Assembly: GCA_032089155.1 (NCBI GenBank)
Contig: DAMDEV010000012.1
Location: 1 to 29,092 of the forward strand
Source: Faucicola sp032089155
GTDB taxonomy: Bacteria > Pseudomonadota > Gammaproteobacteria > Pseudomonadales > Moraxellaceae
Direction of reading: 5' to 3'
Length of the DNA: 29,092 nt
Below, one piece after another: positions 14,837 through 22,448 of this stretch. The notes beneath the pieces are model-generated. The model worked only from the letters and a program-made list of their open reading frames with translations. It had not been told where the DNA came from and did no database searches. Position 1 is the first letter of the stretch. The number at the start of each line of letters is the position of its first letter. A program made the translations under genes and the position numbers.

Positions 14837-17077
14837 TTAAGACCAACTCATCGGATCAATGTCAATCGATAGTCTGGCATACTTTGCCGATGGCAACGCA
14901 ATTGTCTGTCGCCACCAGTCCGACAATAGCTGCTGGCGGACGTGGCGTGTTTTGGTCAAAATCAATAAATGCGAGTGATAGCGACTGTTTTTCTTTGCCA
15001 TCGGCGCATCTACCGGGCCATTAATGGCAATACCCAAGGCTGTCATGTGCTGGCGTGATGGCAATAGCGCCATCGCTTGATGCAAAATTTGCTGATTGTT
15101 TTCTAACGATTTGCTTTCCACCCGTACCAAACAAGCGTAAGTAAATGGCGGCAATCCCAACATGCGCCGCTCAACCAATAATTGCTGGGCAAAACTCAGA
15201 TATCCTTCACGTACCAAAGTCATTAACGCGGGATTTTCAGGTTGTAGGGTTTGTATCAGCACCAGACCTGCTTTATCGGCACGACCTGCACGACCTGCCA
15301 CTTGGATAATCAGCTGGGCGGTATGCTCAGGCGAGCGAAAATCTGAGGATAAAAAACCGCGGTCAGCATTGGGAATTGCCACCAACGTCACATTGGGGAA
15401 ATGATGCCCTTTTGCCACCATTTGCGTGCCCACCAAAATGGCTTTGGGATTATCAGCAATACGCTGATACACTTGCTCCCAACTATTTTTTTTACGCGTG
15501 GTATCGCGGTCAATTTGAATCACAGGCACATCGGGGAAAAGCTCAGTTAACCCTTCAACCATCCGGGCGGTACCCATGCCCACAGGGTCAAGATTGCTAC
15601 TACCACAGCTAGGGCAATGTGTTGGGATGGCTTGCTGCCAATCGCAGTGGTGGCATTTTAGCATTGCCACTGGCTGAAAATGCACTGTCAAATGCGCATC
15701 ACAGCGCGGGCAGTCTGCTTGCCAACCACAAGCATCACACAATAAGATGGGCGCGTAGCCACGACGGTTTAAAAATACCAATACTTGCTCGTCTTTGTCC
15801 AACGTTTGCCGAATGGCTTGAATTAAGCTTTGCGCCAAACCGTTTTGCCATGCTTGTTGGCGCGCATCAATCAACTGCATGATGGCAGGTTTGGCATCGC
15901 CTGCACGCTGGGTCAAAGTAAGCTCGGTGAGTTTACCTTGTTGTACCAAATATAGGCTTTCAAGCGATGGCGTAGCAGTACCCAAAATCACCGGACAATT
16001 AAGCTGAAACCCACGATAGAGCGCCACGTCACTGGCGTGATAGCGCAGTGAGTCTTGCTGTTTGTAAGATTGGTCATGCGACTCATCGACAATAATCAGC
16101 CCTAAATTGGCAAATGGGTATAACACTGACGAACGGGTACCGATAATAATTTGCGCATAGCCCAGTCGGCATTGTTGCCAGCCATCAAGCCGTATGGTGT
16201 CATTAAGTCCCGAATGTAGCATCAATACTTGGGCTTCAAATCGTTCGGCAAATCGCTGTCTGGTCTGTGGGGTCAGCCCAATTTCTGGCACTAAGATAAG
16301 CACTTGTTTGCCCTGCGCCAGTACCGTTTGCATCACTTGCAGATACACTTCGGTCTTGCCACTTCCTGTAATCCCATTGAGCAAAAAACCTTCATAATGT
16401 GGCTGCTGGCAGGCGTGGGTGATTTTTTGCACGGCTTGTTGTTGCTGCAAATTTAATGTCAGCGGCGTGGTGGCAAGCTTAGCAAGCTTGGGTAAAGATG
16501 GCATTTGATAAACAGGCGCAAACAGACCTTTTTGCTCAAATTTTTTTAAATAAGCGGGTTCGACACCATGGTCTATCAGCGCAAACTCAGTTACAAGTTT
16601 TGTGGCATTGCCATGCGAATTGCGATGTGAATTGCCATGCGAGTTGATGACCAATTCACATAAAGTAAATTGTTGGCGTTGTTTTTTTGCACTGGCAGAA
16701 AAATCATCGTCAGTGGCATCACGTAATTGTTGCCAGCATAATTGTCGATAGTCGAGCGTCATCCCTTGGCGAATCAAAGTCGGCAGCATGACAGAAAACA
16801 CATCACCAAGCGGATAGCAGTAATAAGCAGACAGCCAATAAGCGAGTTTTAACAATGCCTCATCGACAATCGGCACTTCATCAAGTATGTCCAATACAGG
16901 TTTAATCGCATTTTGCGTAAGCTGACTGTGCTCAATATGCGCCACCACAATGCCGACCAATTTGCGTGTACCGAACGGTACTCGGACGCGGCAGCCAATC
17001 GCGGGCAACGCATCGCCCACAACGCGATAATCGAACACCGAATCAATGGGGACAGGTAAGGCAACTTGGATTAGCAA
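14837..17077 (-). CDS. priA: Primosomal replication restart helicase PriA
   Basis: PriA reloads the replisome at stalled forks. The 746-aa protein has the N-terminal 3'-DNA-binding domain (begins LIQVALPVPIDSVFDYRV), a winged-helix region, and a superfamily 2 helicase core with Walker A GITGSGKT (235-242) and DESH (331-334), where most PriA proteins have DEEH. Eight cysteines in four CxxC pairs (about 447-490) bind two zincs. The helicase C-lobe follows with VGTQMVAKGHHFPNV and QVAGRAGRA. The start is TTG at 17077, supported by AAAGGTG 4 nt upstream and by the family N-terminus. A 12-bp repeat encodes NSHG/NSHR units at residues 145-157, in the winged-helix/linker region. Confidence 0.93.
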   Translation of the reverse strand: MLIQVALPVPIDSVFDYRVVGDALPAIGCRVRVPFGTRKLVGIVVAHIEHSQLTQNAIKPVLDILDEVPIVDEALLKLAYWLSAYYCYPLGDVFSVMLPTLIRQGMTLDYRQLCWQQLRDATDDDFSASAKKQRQQFTLCELVINSHGNSHRNSHGNATKLVTEFALIDHGVEPAYLKKFEQKGLFAPVYQMPSLPKLAKLATTPLTLNLQQQQAVQKITHACQQPHYEGFLLNGITGSGKTEVYLQVMQTVLAQGKQVLILVPEIGLTPQTRQRFAERFEAQVLMLHSGLNDTIRLDGWQQCRLGYAQIIIGTRSSVLYPFANLGLIIVDESHDQSYKQQDSLRYHASDVALYRGFQLNCPVILGTATPSLESLYLVQQGKLTELTLTQRAGDAKPAIMQLIDARQQAWQNGLAQSLIQAIRQTLDKDEQVLVFLNRRGYAPILLCDACGWQADCPRCDAHLTVHFQPVAMLKCHHCDWQQAIPTHCPSCGSSNLDPVGMGTARMVEGLTELFPDVPVIQIDRDTTRKKNSWEQVYQRIADNPKAILVGTQMVAKGHHFPNVTLVAIPNADRGFLSSDFRSPEHTAQLIIQVAGRAGRADKAGLVLIQTLQPENPALMTLVREGYLSFAQQLLVERRMLGLPPFTYACLVRVESKSLENNQQILHQAMALLPSRQHMTALGIAINGPVDAPMAKKNSRYHSHLLILTKTRHVRQQLLSDWWRQTIALPSAKYARLSIDIDPMSWS
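16608..16643. repeat. 12-bp tandem repeat inside priA, three units
   Basis: Units TTGCCATGCGAA, TTGCGATGTGAA and TTGCCATGCGAG lie head to tail (16608-16619, 16620-16631, 16632-16643). Each encodes four residues on the minus strand (N-S-H-G or N-S-H-R), so copy-number change keeps the reading frame. Confidence 0.85.
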
Positions 17078-17163
17078 AACACACCTTTAAAAATTGTTGT
17101 AGGGTTGAATTATAGCCCAATTTTAGGCGGTAAAATGTTATCAGATGGGCAAAAATTTGACAT

Positions 17164-17193
17164 AAAAAAAGGCAAGTCTTGTAACTCACCTTT
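17164..17193 (-). terminator. Intrinsic terminator after ridA
   Basis: Read on the minus strand, AAAGGTGAGT (17193-17184) pairs with ACTTGCCTTT (17177-17168) with two G-U pairs and a 6-nt loop, and T residues continue to 17164. It separates spoT-ridA from priA. Confidence 0.7.
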
Positions 17194-17214
17194 CACTTGA
17201 GCGGGTTAACATCC

Positions 17215-17247
17215 ATCTAAAACCAAAATCAATCTAAAACCAAAATC
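17215..17247. repeat. 17-bp duplication at the 3' end of ridA
   Basis: ATCTAAAACCAAAATC occurs at 17215-17230 and again at 17232-17247, period 17. The copy inside ridA encodes its last residues; the other lies beyond the TGA stop (17231-17229). Confidence 0.8.
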
Positions 17248-17609
17248 GCTTCAATTTCGACCACCGCACCTTTTGGCAAGGCAGCCACTTGCACCGCGGC
17301 ACGGGCAGGGTAAGGCGCAGTTAGTCGCGTCACAAAAATCTCATTTAGGGCCGTAAAATCTGCCAAATTGGTGAGCGAAACATTAAACTTCACCACATTG
17401 GCAAGCGAACCGCCTGCGGCTTGGCAGATAGCATCGATGTTTGACATGATTTGGTTGGCCTGATTAACGAAGCCATCGGCTAGGGTCATGGTGTTTGGGT
17501 CGAGTCCGATTTGACCTGAAATATAAACAGTCTTATCAACCTTCACAGCTTGTGAATAAGTGCCGACCGCAGCAGGGGCATTGTCAGTATGAATGATGTC
17601 ACGGCTCAT
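17229..17609 (-). CDS. ridA: Reactive imine/enamine deaminase RidA
   Basis: RidA (YjgF/YER057c) hydrolyses 2-aminoacrylate and similar enamine/imine intermediates released by PLP enzymes; it acts as a cytosolic trimer. At 126 aa it has the usual length. Landmarks are IIHTDNAPAAVGTYSQAV at the N-terminus, VYISGQIG, and YPARAAVQVAALPKGA with the catalytic Arg103. AGGA lies before the ATG at 17609. The gene starts 27 bp after the spoT stop, an arrangement found in other gammaproteobacteria, and ends in a terminator. Its last 17 bp are tandemly duplicated past the stop. Confidence 0.95.
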   Translation of the reverse strand: MSRDIIHTDNAPAAVGTYSQAVKVDKTVYISGQIGLDPNTMTLADGFVNQANQIMSNIDAICQAAGGSLANVVKFNVSLTNLADFTALNEIFVTRLTAPYPARAAVQVAALPKGAVVEIEAILVLD

Positions 17610-17636
17610 ATTATTTCCTATTACAGTATGATGGGT

Positions 17637-19865
17637 TTATAAAATATCTTTATTTCTTGGCGCAGACGAGTTTTGGCTCTGAGAAAGTAGCACTTCGTCA
17701 TTCCATTGATACAGTCTTACAATATTGGGGTAGCCCAAGAAGGTGCGTAGACGCTGAATTAAGCTTGCAATCTGGTCACGGCTTTGTACCACCACGAACA
17801 GCAAGGTATAGCCATTACGCTGTTCAATATACTCAAAACCCGCCTGAGTATCGCGCACAATAAAGATTAAATCGCTGATTTGCTCGTCGGTCAAGTTTTG
17901 ATTAATTTTTAGCGCGGCATCAAAATAAATACGCTTTGATACCTCATCCTCACTGTTAGATACTCGCCAATGTAGCGGAATCACTTGGTATTCGTTGACA
18001 CGGCGAATTTCATCAATTGAAAAACATTTGTGTCGATGCACTACCAAGCCATTTTTTGAAATATGCCCGACAATCGGGTCGCCATACACAGGATGACAAC
18101 AACTGGAAAAATTCATCTCCATATTGGCGGCATCCGCAATCAAGCTTTGCGGTTGGTTAGCGGCATGGGCGCTGGCTTGGTTTTTGGCAAGCTGCTCTTG
18201 GGTCAATAAGCGCGAAACGGCAATCTGCGGCAGCAATTTACCTGTGGTAAACTCCGTAAAGAACGCACTTTTATCCTGTAAGCCACGCCAATCAAGTAGC
18301 AATTGCCATTGTTCATCGCTCAAATCAGCGAGTGAAAGATTTTGCGTTTTAAGCGCGCGCTCAAAGGCGGTTTTACCTTCGTGCTCTTTTTGCTCAGGAT
18401 TTAAGCCTTTTAACCATTCAAACAAGGCACGCCGCGCTTTATTGGTTGCCACAAAACCCAGCCACTCCGCTTTTGGAATCGCATTGGGGTCGGTATGAAT
18501 TTTAACCCTATTGCCAGTTTTCAAAATCGTACCCAGTTTGGCTTCTACGCCATTGATTTCAGCGCCCGTTGCACGGTTACCGATATGGGTGCTGATAGTA
18601 TAAGCAAAGTCAAGCGCTGTGGAGCCGCGCGGCAACTCATAGGCATCACCGTTTGGGGTATAGCAAATAATTTTACGTTCGTGAAGATAATCAATCAGTT
18701 TATCGACCACCGTCACCGCATCGGATGGCTGCTCTTCGATATCGCTTTCATTATCGGCAATCAAGTTTTGTAGATTGCGTAGAGAGGCCTGAATCACCGA
18801 CTGGCTAAGAGGCGATGCTGCTTCACCCATCAAAATCCCTAAACGGGTGGTTTTGAGCATGGTTTTAGTCAGAATGACCACTTTGATGGTGTCATGGTCA
18901 TTTTTATAGGTAATGGTAAATGATTGGTTGCCCCCCGCACGCGGATGACGGATATTGTCTTCGATACACTCAGGCGCAATTTGGTATTTATTGATAAAAT
19001 ACTTGGCGATTTGGTCGCAGTCTTCCACTTTATCCATGACTAGCATAAATTCATAATGCCACAGCAAATCGGTGATTTCGCCGCGGTTTTTAAAAAACTG
19101 GCGAAACAAAGTCACACGGTTATCGACATCTTTGACATAACCTTTAACGCCCAGTCGGCTCAAAACAATATTTAAATAGTTATGAATAGCTTCTTGTTGA
19201 AAGGTGCGCCCCAAGCCATGCTGCATAAGCTTATCGGATAACTTGTTATACATGGGCGCATTTAAGCTGCGATAACATAAAATCTCGATATAGTCGGCTA
19301 AATCATTAAGCCCCAGCGTACGAGCAAACGGCACATAAAAATCCAACGTTTCTTGTGCGGTTGCCTGTTGTTTTTTCTCAGGCACCGCTTCGATGGTGGT
19401 CATATTGTGCAAGCGGTCAGCCAATTTGACAATCAACACGCGCGGGTCTTCTAGCGTTGCGGTAATAATGCGATAAAAAGTCGCCGCTTTATTGATGTGT
19501 TTTTCATTGGAGGATTTTAATTTGGTGACACCATTGACAATTTGGGCAACTGCCTTGCCAAACTCTCGGGTCAAATCTTCTTCAGTGGTAGGCGTATCTT
19601 CAACGGTATCATGCAAAATCGCCGCCACAATGGTATCGACATCCATGCGAAAACTACCCAAAATTTCTGCTACCGCCATAGGGTGGGTGATATAAGGCTC
19701 GCCAGATTTGCGTTTATCTTTGATATGGGCTTGGTCGCCAAAGGCACAGGCTTTGAGAACAATTTGCTGTTCGGCATCATCCAAATAATCCAATACACGC
19801 ATTAGGTCAAACTGTGCAATATCCACATCAGGATGGCTTAATTTTGGTAAAGTTGATATATTCAA
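17637..19865 (-). CDS. spoT: SpoT (p)ppGpp hydrolase with degenerate synthetase domain
   Basis: This 742-aa RelA/SpoT homologue hydrolyses (p)ppGpp. The HD domain is intact: His61 (YITHP), H85-D86 in LHDTVED, and KLADRLHNM (147-155). The following synthetase region (about 240-350) aligns with the family but has lost its catalytic residues: the usual DxxAFR appears as HYEFML, KDYI as EDNI, GYQSLHT as GNQSFTI and EVQIRT as KVVILT. A TGS domain covers 398-459, a zinc-finger-like region has CCHP (589-592) and Cys614, and an ACT domain covers about 645-725. It should be a hydrolase only, as described for Acinetobacter SpoT. The start is TTG at 19865 with GAGGG upstream. rpoZ lies upstream and ridA downstream. 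Confidence 0.92.
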   Translation of the reverse strand: MNISTLPKLSHPDVDIAQFDLMRVLDYLDDAEQQIVLKACAFGDQAHIKDKRKSGEPYITHPMAVAEILGSFRMDVDTIVAAILHDTVEDTPTTEEDLTREFGKAVAQIVNGVTKLKSSNEKHINKAATFYRIITATLEDPRVLIVKLADRLHNMTTIEAVPEKKQQATAQETLDFYVPFARTLGLNDLADYIEILCYRSLNAPMYNKLSDKLMQHGLGRTFQQEAIHNYLNIVLSRLGVKGYVKDVDNRVTLFRQFFKNRGEITDLLWHYEFMLVMDKVEDCDQIAKYFINKYQIAPECIEDNIRHPRAGGNQSFTITYKNDHDTIKVVILTKTMLKTTRLGILMGEAASPLSQSVIQASLRNLQNLIADNESDIEEQPSDAVTVVDKLIDYLHERKIICYTPNGDAYELPRGSTALDFAYTISTHIGNRATGAEINGVEAKLGTILKTGNRVKIHTDPNAIPKAEWLGFVATNKARRALFEWLKGLNPEQKEHEGKTAFERALKTQNLSLADLSDEQWQLLLDWRGLQDKSAFFTEFTTGKLLPQIAVSRLLTQEQLAKNQASAHAANQPQSLIADAANMEMNFSSCCHPVYGDPIVGHISKNGLVVHRHKCFSIDEIRRVNEYQVIPLHWRVSNSEDEVSKRIYFDAALKINQNLTDEQISDLIFIVRDTQAGFEYIEQRNGYTLLFVVVQSRDQIASLIQRLRTFLGYPNIVRLYQWNDEVLLSQSQNSSAPRNKDIL

Positions 19866-19961
19866 AAATGTGCCCTCAACGTACGATCGATAGGTTTAAC
19901 CTGCTAAAAAATTCATATTGTTCTGGTCAGCAGTTAACTCTATCATAAAAAACGGTTGGAT

Positions 19962-19987
19962 AAAAATAGCTGGCATCAAACCAGCTA
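19962..19987 (-). terminator. Terminator-like hairpin in the spoT leader
   Basis: On the minus strand TAGCTGG (19987-19981) pairs with CCAGCTA (19973-19967) across a 7-nt loop, followed by TTTTT (19966-19962). It lies between a good promoter and the spoT start, about 97 bp before the coding region, so it could act as an attenuator. Confidence 0.6.
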
Positions 19988-20003
19988 AAGTTAGTAAAAA
20001 CGT

Positions 20004-20031
20004 ATTATAAAGATATCTTAATTATTCGCAA
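20004..20031 (-). promoter_or_regulatory. Predicted spoT promoter
   Basis: On the minus strand TTGCGA (20031-20026) is separated by 16 bp from a perfect TATAAT (20009-20004). It lies after the rpoZ terminator, so spoT need not depend on rpoZ transcription. Confidence 0.6.
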
Positions 20032-20065
20032 AATTACCGTGAATTGTCAAGCTAAGTTACATATA

Positions 20066-20089
20066 ATTCCACGTTTCATTCCACGTTTT
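20066..20089. repeat. 12-bp tandem duplication between rpoZ and spoT
   Basis: ATTCCACGTTTC (20066-20077) is followed directly by ATTCCACGTTTT (20078-20089). It lies between the rpoZ terminator and the spoT promoter. Confidence 0.7.
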
Positions 20090-20097
20090 ATTCAACT

Positions 20098-20122
20098 AAA
20101 AAGTCACCTAAAAAAGGTGACT
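20098..20122 (-). terminator. Intrinsic terminator of rpoZ
   Basis: On the minus strand AGTCACCT (20122-20115) and AGGTGACT (20109-20102) form an 8-bp stem with a 5-nt loop, followed by TTTT. It lies 46 nt after the rpoZ stop. Confidence 0.8.
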
Positions 20123-20167
20123 CTTTATAAAATAGTCGTTAACTATTAAAAGTGGCTTAAGCTAGCG

Positions 20168-20434
20168 TTAGAATCCATGACCACTTGAAATGCTCAAATC
20201 AACATGGTGAAATTTGTTAGGCAATTCGCGCTCAGGTTGATTTAAAATCTCTTTAGTCACAAGGCCTTCAGCGATTTCGCGTAGAGCAAGTACGGTTGGT
20301 TTATCATTTTCACGCTCAACCATAGGTTCTGATACACCGCGTGCGATTTGGCGCGCACGTTTACTGGCAACAAGAATCAAATCAAAACGGTTGTGGATAT
20401 TTTCTAGACAATCTTCTACAGTGACACGTGCCAT
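20168..20434 (-). CDS. rpoZ: RNA polymerase omega subunit
   Basis: Omega (88 aa) binds the beta-prime subunit and helps RNA polymerase assembly; in many proteobacteria it also forms part of a ppGpp-binding site. The N-terminus MARVTVEDCLENIHNRFDL and the block VASKRARQIARG are diagnostic, as is LREIAEGLV. The ATG at 20434 is used because it gives the family N-terminus; an in-frame TTG at 20455 is an artefact. The common gmk-rpoZ-spoT order is only half kept: spoT follows, but upstream is sspB, not gmk. It has its own predicted promoter and terminator. Confidence 0.95.
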   Translation of the reverse strand: MARVTVEDCLENIHNRFDLILVASKRARQIARGVSEPMVERENDKPTVLALREIAEGLVTKEILNQPERELPNKFHHVDLSISSGHGF

Positions 20435-20475
20435 GACTATGGTTATCCTATTCAAAACTAAAAAAGTAATTGATT

Positions 20476-20504
20476 ATTTTAACAAAATTAAACCCATATT
20501 GCCA
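20476..20504 (-). promoter_or_regulatory. Predicted rpoZ promoter
   Basis: On the minus strand TGGCAA (20504-20499), a 17-bp spacer and TAAAAT (20481-20476) lie between the sspB stop and the rpoZ start. The same TGGCAA -35 is seen in the predicted petA promoter. Confidence 0.45.
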
Positions 20505-20515
20505 GTGACAATGCA

Positions 20516-20950
20516 CTAATCCAAGATTTTTAACCCTGCTTTGTTCTCACGTTTTGGACGTTGTGCTTCGGTGGACTCGGCTGGTTGACTGGCGTTGATT
20601 TCTGATTGCGGCGCATTATCGTATTCCGTTGGGTCAAAGAACATGCCTTGTGAATTTTCTCTGGCATAAATCCCCATCACCGCTTGCATCGGCACCCATA
20701 ATTCTTGCGAAACACCGCCAAATCGCGCATGAAAATTAATAAAATCATTATTAATCACCAAATTACCTGTAGCACGGCTGGCGATATTAAGCACGATACG
20801 ACCATCTTGCACATATTCGACAGGCACCGTGACATTGGGCTGTGTGGCATCGACCATGATATGTGGGGTTAAGTTATTGTCTTCAAGCCATTCAAAAATA
20901 GCGCGTACCATATAAGGGCGAGTCGGGGTTAGTTGAAAGTCGTTTTCCAT
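20516..20950 (-). CDS. sspB: ClpXP protease specificity-enhancing factor SspB
   Basis: SspB delivers ssrA-tagged proteins and RseA-type substrates to ClpXP. The 144-aa protein has the compact substrate-binding domain (about residues 5-110; PTRPYMVRAIFEWLEDNNLTPH, VPVEYVQDGRIVLNIA, FHARFGGVSQELWVP), then a flexible acidic linker, and ends in AGLKILD, which matches the position of the ClpX-binding tail. It begins 25 bp after sspA, an operon conserved across gammaproteobacteria. The ribosome site is a weak AAGAGA. Confidence 0.93.
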   Translation of the reverse strand: MENDFQLTPTRPYMVRAIFEWLEDNNLTPHIMVDATQPNVTVPVEYVQDGRIVLNIASRATGNLVINNDFINFHARFGGVSQELWVPMQAVMGIYARENSQGMFFDPTEYDNAPQSEINASQPAESTEAQRPKRENKAGLKILD

Positions 20951-20975
20951 GATGATTCTCTTATTTTAATGATTA

Positions 20976-21587
20976 CTATTTTAAACTAGTTTTAAAGGTT
21001 GGGCGATTAAACATCCGCTCCATATATTGATATAAAGGACGGCAAAGGTGCAGCGGCAATTCAATACCCATGGGTTTTAAGCGATATAAAATCGATGACA
21101 AAATGCAATCACATATACCCATGGTATCTGAAAGAAAAAAAGCTTTATGGGCAAACAGCGGCGCTATGGTAACCAGTGATTCAGTCAGTTGCTTTCTTGC
21201 AATCTTTGCTTGGTTGACATCTAAGGTATCCTGATGGGTCAATAGCGTATCTGCCAATTTAATCCAATCTTTCTCAATGCGCCACCATAATTGACGGTAT
21301 TGTGCCTTTTCAATCGGATTTTCAGGTAGCAGTTTGTTCTGATGATAGCGATCTTCAAGGTATTCAAAAATAATGCGATTGTTATATAAAATCAATTCAC
21401 GATGAATAAATACCGGCAGCGTGTTGTAAGGGTTGATATCAGGTAAATCTTCGGCAAAATCCTCATCATCACGAATGTTTGTCTCGCTAAATTCTATTTT
21501 TTTCTCAAGTAAAACCAGTCTTAATTGGTGACTTAGGTAGCCATCATCGGCATAAATCAACGGGGTGTTCGAAGTAGGGGTCAACAT
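20976..21587 (-). CDS. sspA: Stringent starvation protein A (SspA)
   Basis: SspA is a glutathione-S-transferase-fold protein that binds RNA polymerase and alters promoter choice in stationary phase or starvation; it lacks GST activity. The 203-aa product has a thioredoxin-like half (PLIYADDGYLSHQLRLVLLEKKIEF, NPYNTLPVFI) and a helical half with CDCILSSILYRL and PLYQYMERMFNRPTF. Canonical SspA starts its fold with a short surface loop; the same pattern is seen here, though it lacks the usual Ser/Cys-Pro motif. The ATG at 21587 has no Shine-Dalgarno, only A/T sequence upstream. It follows petC after a terminator, so it probably has its own promoter. Confidence 0.9.
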   Translation of the reverse strand: MLTPTSNTPLIYADDGYLSHQLRLVLLEKKIEFSETNIRDDEDFAEDLPDINPYNTLPVFIHRELILYNNRIIFEYLEDRYHQNKLLPENPIEKAQYRQLWWRIEKDWIKLADTLLTHQDTLDVNQAKIARKQLTESLVTIAPLFAHKAFFLSDTMGICDCILSSILYRLKPMGIELPLHLCRPLYQYMERMFNRPTFKTSLK

Positions 21588-21695
21588 AGTTAAAAATAAT
21601 AAGCTGTATCAGCGTAAAGGATAAGCCTAGCTTAAAATGACTGAATTAGCAATAACTGTGAAAGTTATCATACCAATCAAGCAATAAATGCGCAT

Positions 21696-21724
21696 AAAAA
21701 AAGGCAGCCTAAGCTACCTTTTTT
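21696..21724. terminator. Intrinsic terminator after petABC
   Basis: AAGGCAGC (21701-21708) pairs with GCTACCTT (21713-21720) with one wobble and a 4-nt loop, flanked by A and T runs. It lies 10 nt after the petC stop on the minus strand. Confidence 0.8.
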
Positions 21725-21734
21725 ATATCAACCC

Positions 21735-22448
21735 TTATTTAACGTCTTTCCAAAATTCTTTATTGAGTAAGTACACTGGAATTAGTAACGCTAGTAAGAA
21801 TAAGATGACCCAAAAACCATAGACTTTACGTTGGTGCGCTTGAGGCTCTGCCATCCACGCCATAAAGTTAACGATATCACCAATATTACGACGATATTCT
21901 TCTTTTGAGGTGTTCATTTGCATATCATGAAGGACGAACGGCATTGCAACATTGGGCATTACGATGTTGTTGGCACCCCAAGGACGACTTGGATCTTCAT
22001 AGAAGGCTAACAAGTAAGTATAAACCCAGTCATTACCACGAAGGCGCGTCTCAAGTGACAAATCAGGTGGCTGCGCACCAAACCATGCTTTTTGAAGCTC
22101 TGGGTCAACGCCTGCATTGATATGGTCACCGACTTGGTCAGTGGTCAGCATCAAGTATTTTTCCACCAACTCTTTTGGAATGTCCAAGTCTTTATACATT
22201 TTTGAGTAGCGAACATATTGTGCTGAGTGACAGCCTGCACAGTAACTCATGAATAATGAGGCACCACGTTGAATAGACGCTTTATTGGTCAAATCAACAG
22301 GGGCTTTTTCACATGCCAAATGCGCATCTTTACCGTCAACTGTTTTATAGGTACCACAGCCTTCTGCACTAGCCTGAGCTGAGGTAGCACCGAGACCCAA
22401 TGCAACTGTCAAACCCAATCCAGCAACTAATTTTTTAACCGCTTTCAT
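21735..22448 (-). CDS. petC: Cytochrome c1 of the bc1 complex
   Basis: This 237-aa subunit carries a covalent c-type haem and passes electrons from the Rieske protein to cytochrome c or an oxidase. A Sec signal peptide (residues 1-27, ending AQA) is followed by the haem motif CAGCH at 70-74. The likely Met ligand lies in the VMPNVAMPF-VLHDM region. A single C-terminal membrane helix (about 213-231) anchors it with a short cytoplasmic tail. The ATG shares one base with the petB stop (TAATG at 22450-22446), so the two are translationally coupled. Confidence 0.95.
   Translation of the reverse strand: MKAVKKLVAGLGLTVALGLGATSAQASAEGCGTYKTVDGKDAHLACEKAPVDLTNKASIQRGASLFMSYCAGCHSAQYVRYSKMYKDLDIPKELVEKYLMLTTDQVGDHINAGVDPELQKAWFGAQPPDLSLETRLRGNDWVYTYLLAFYEDPSRPWGANNIVMPNVAMPFVLHDMQMNTSKEEYRRNIGDIVNFMAWMAEPQAHQRKVYGFWVILFLLALLIPVYLLNKEFWKDVK

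Noticed and set aside
15162..15882. Three plus-strand frames opposite priA
   Set aside because: They mirror the conserved PriA helicase region and resemble no family; coding evidence is on the minus strand.
17637..19865. SpoT as a fused or frameshifted gene
   Set aside because: All domains are in one uninterrupted frame with normal length; only the synthetase residues differ.
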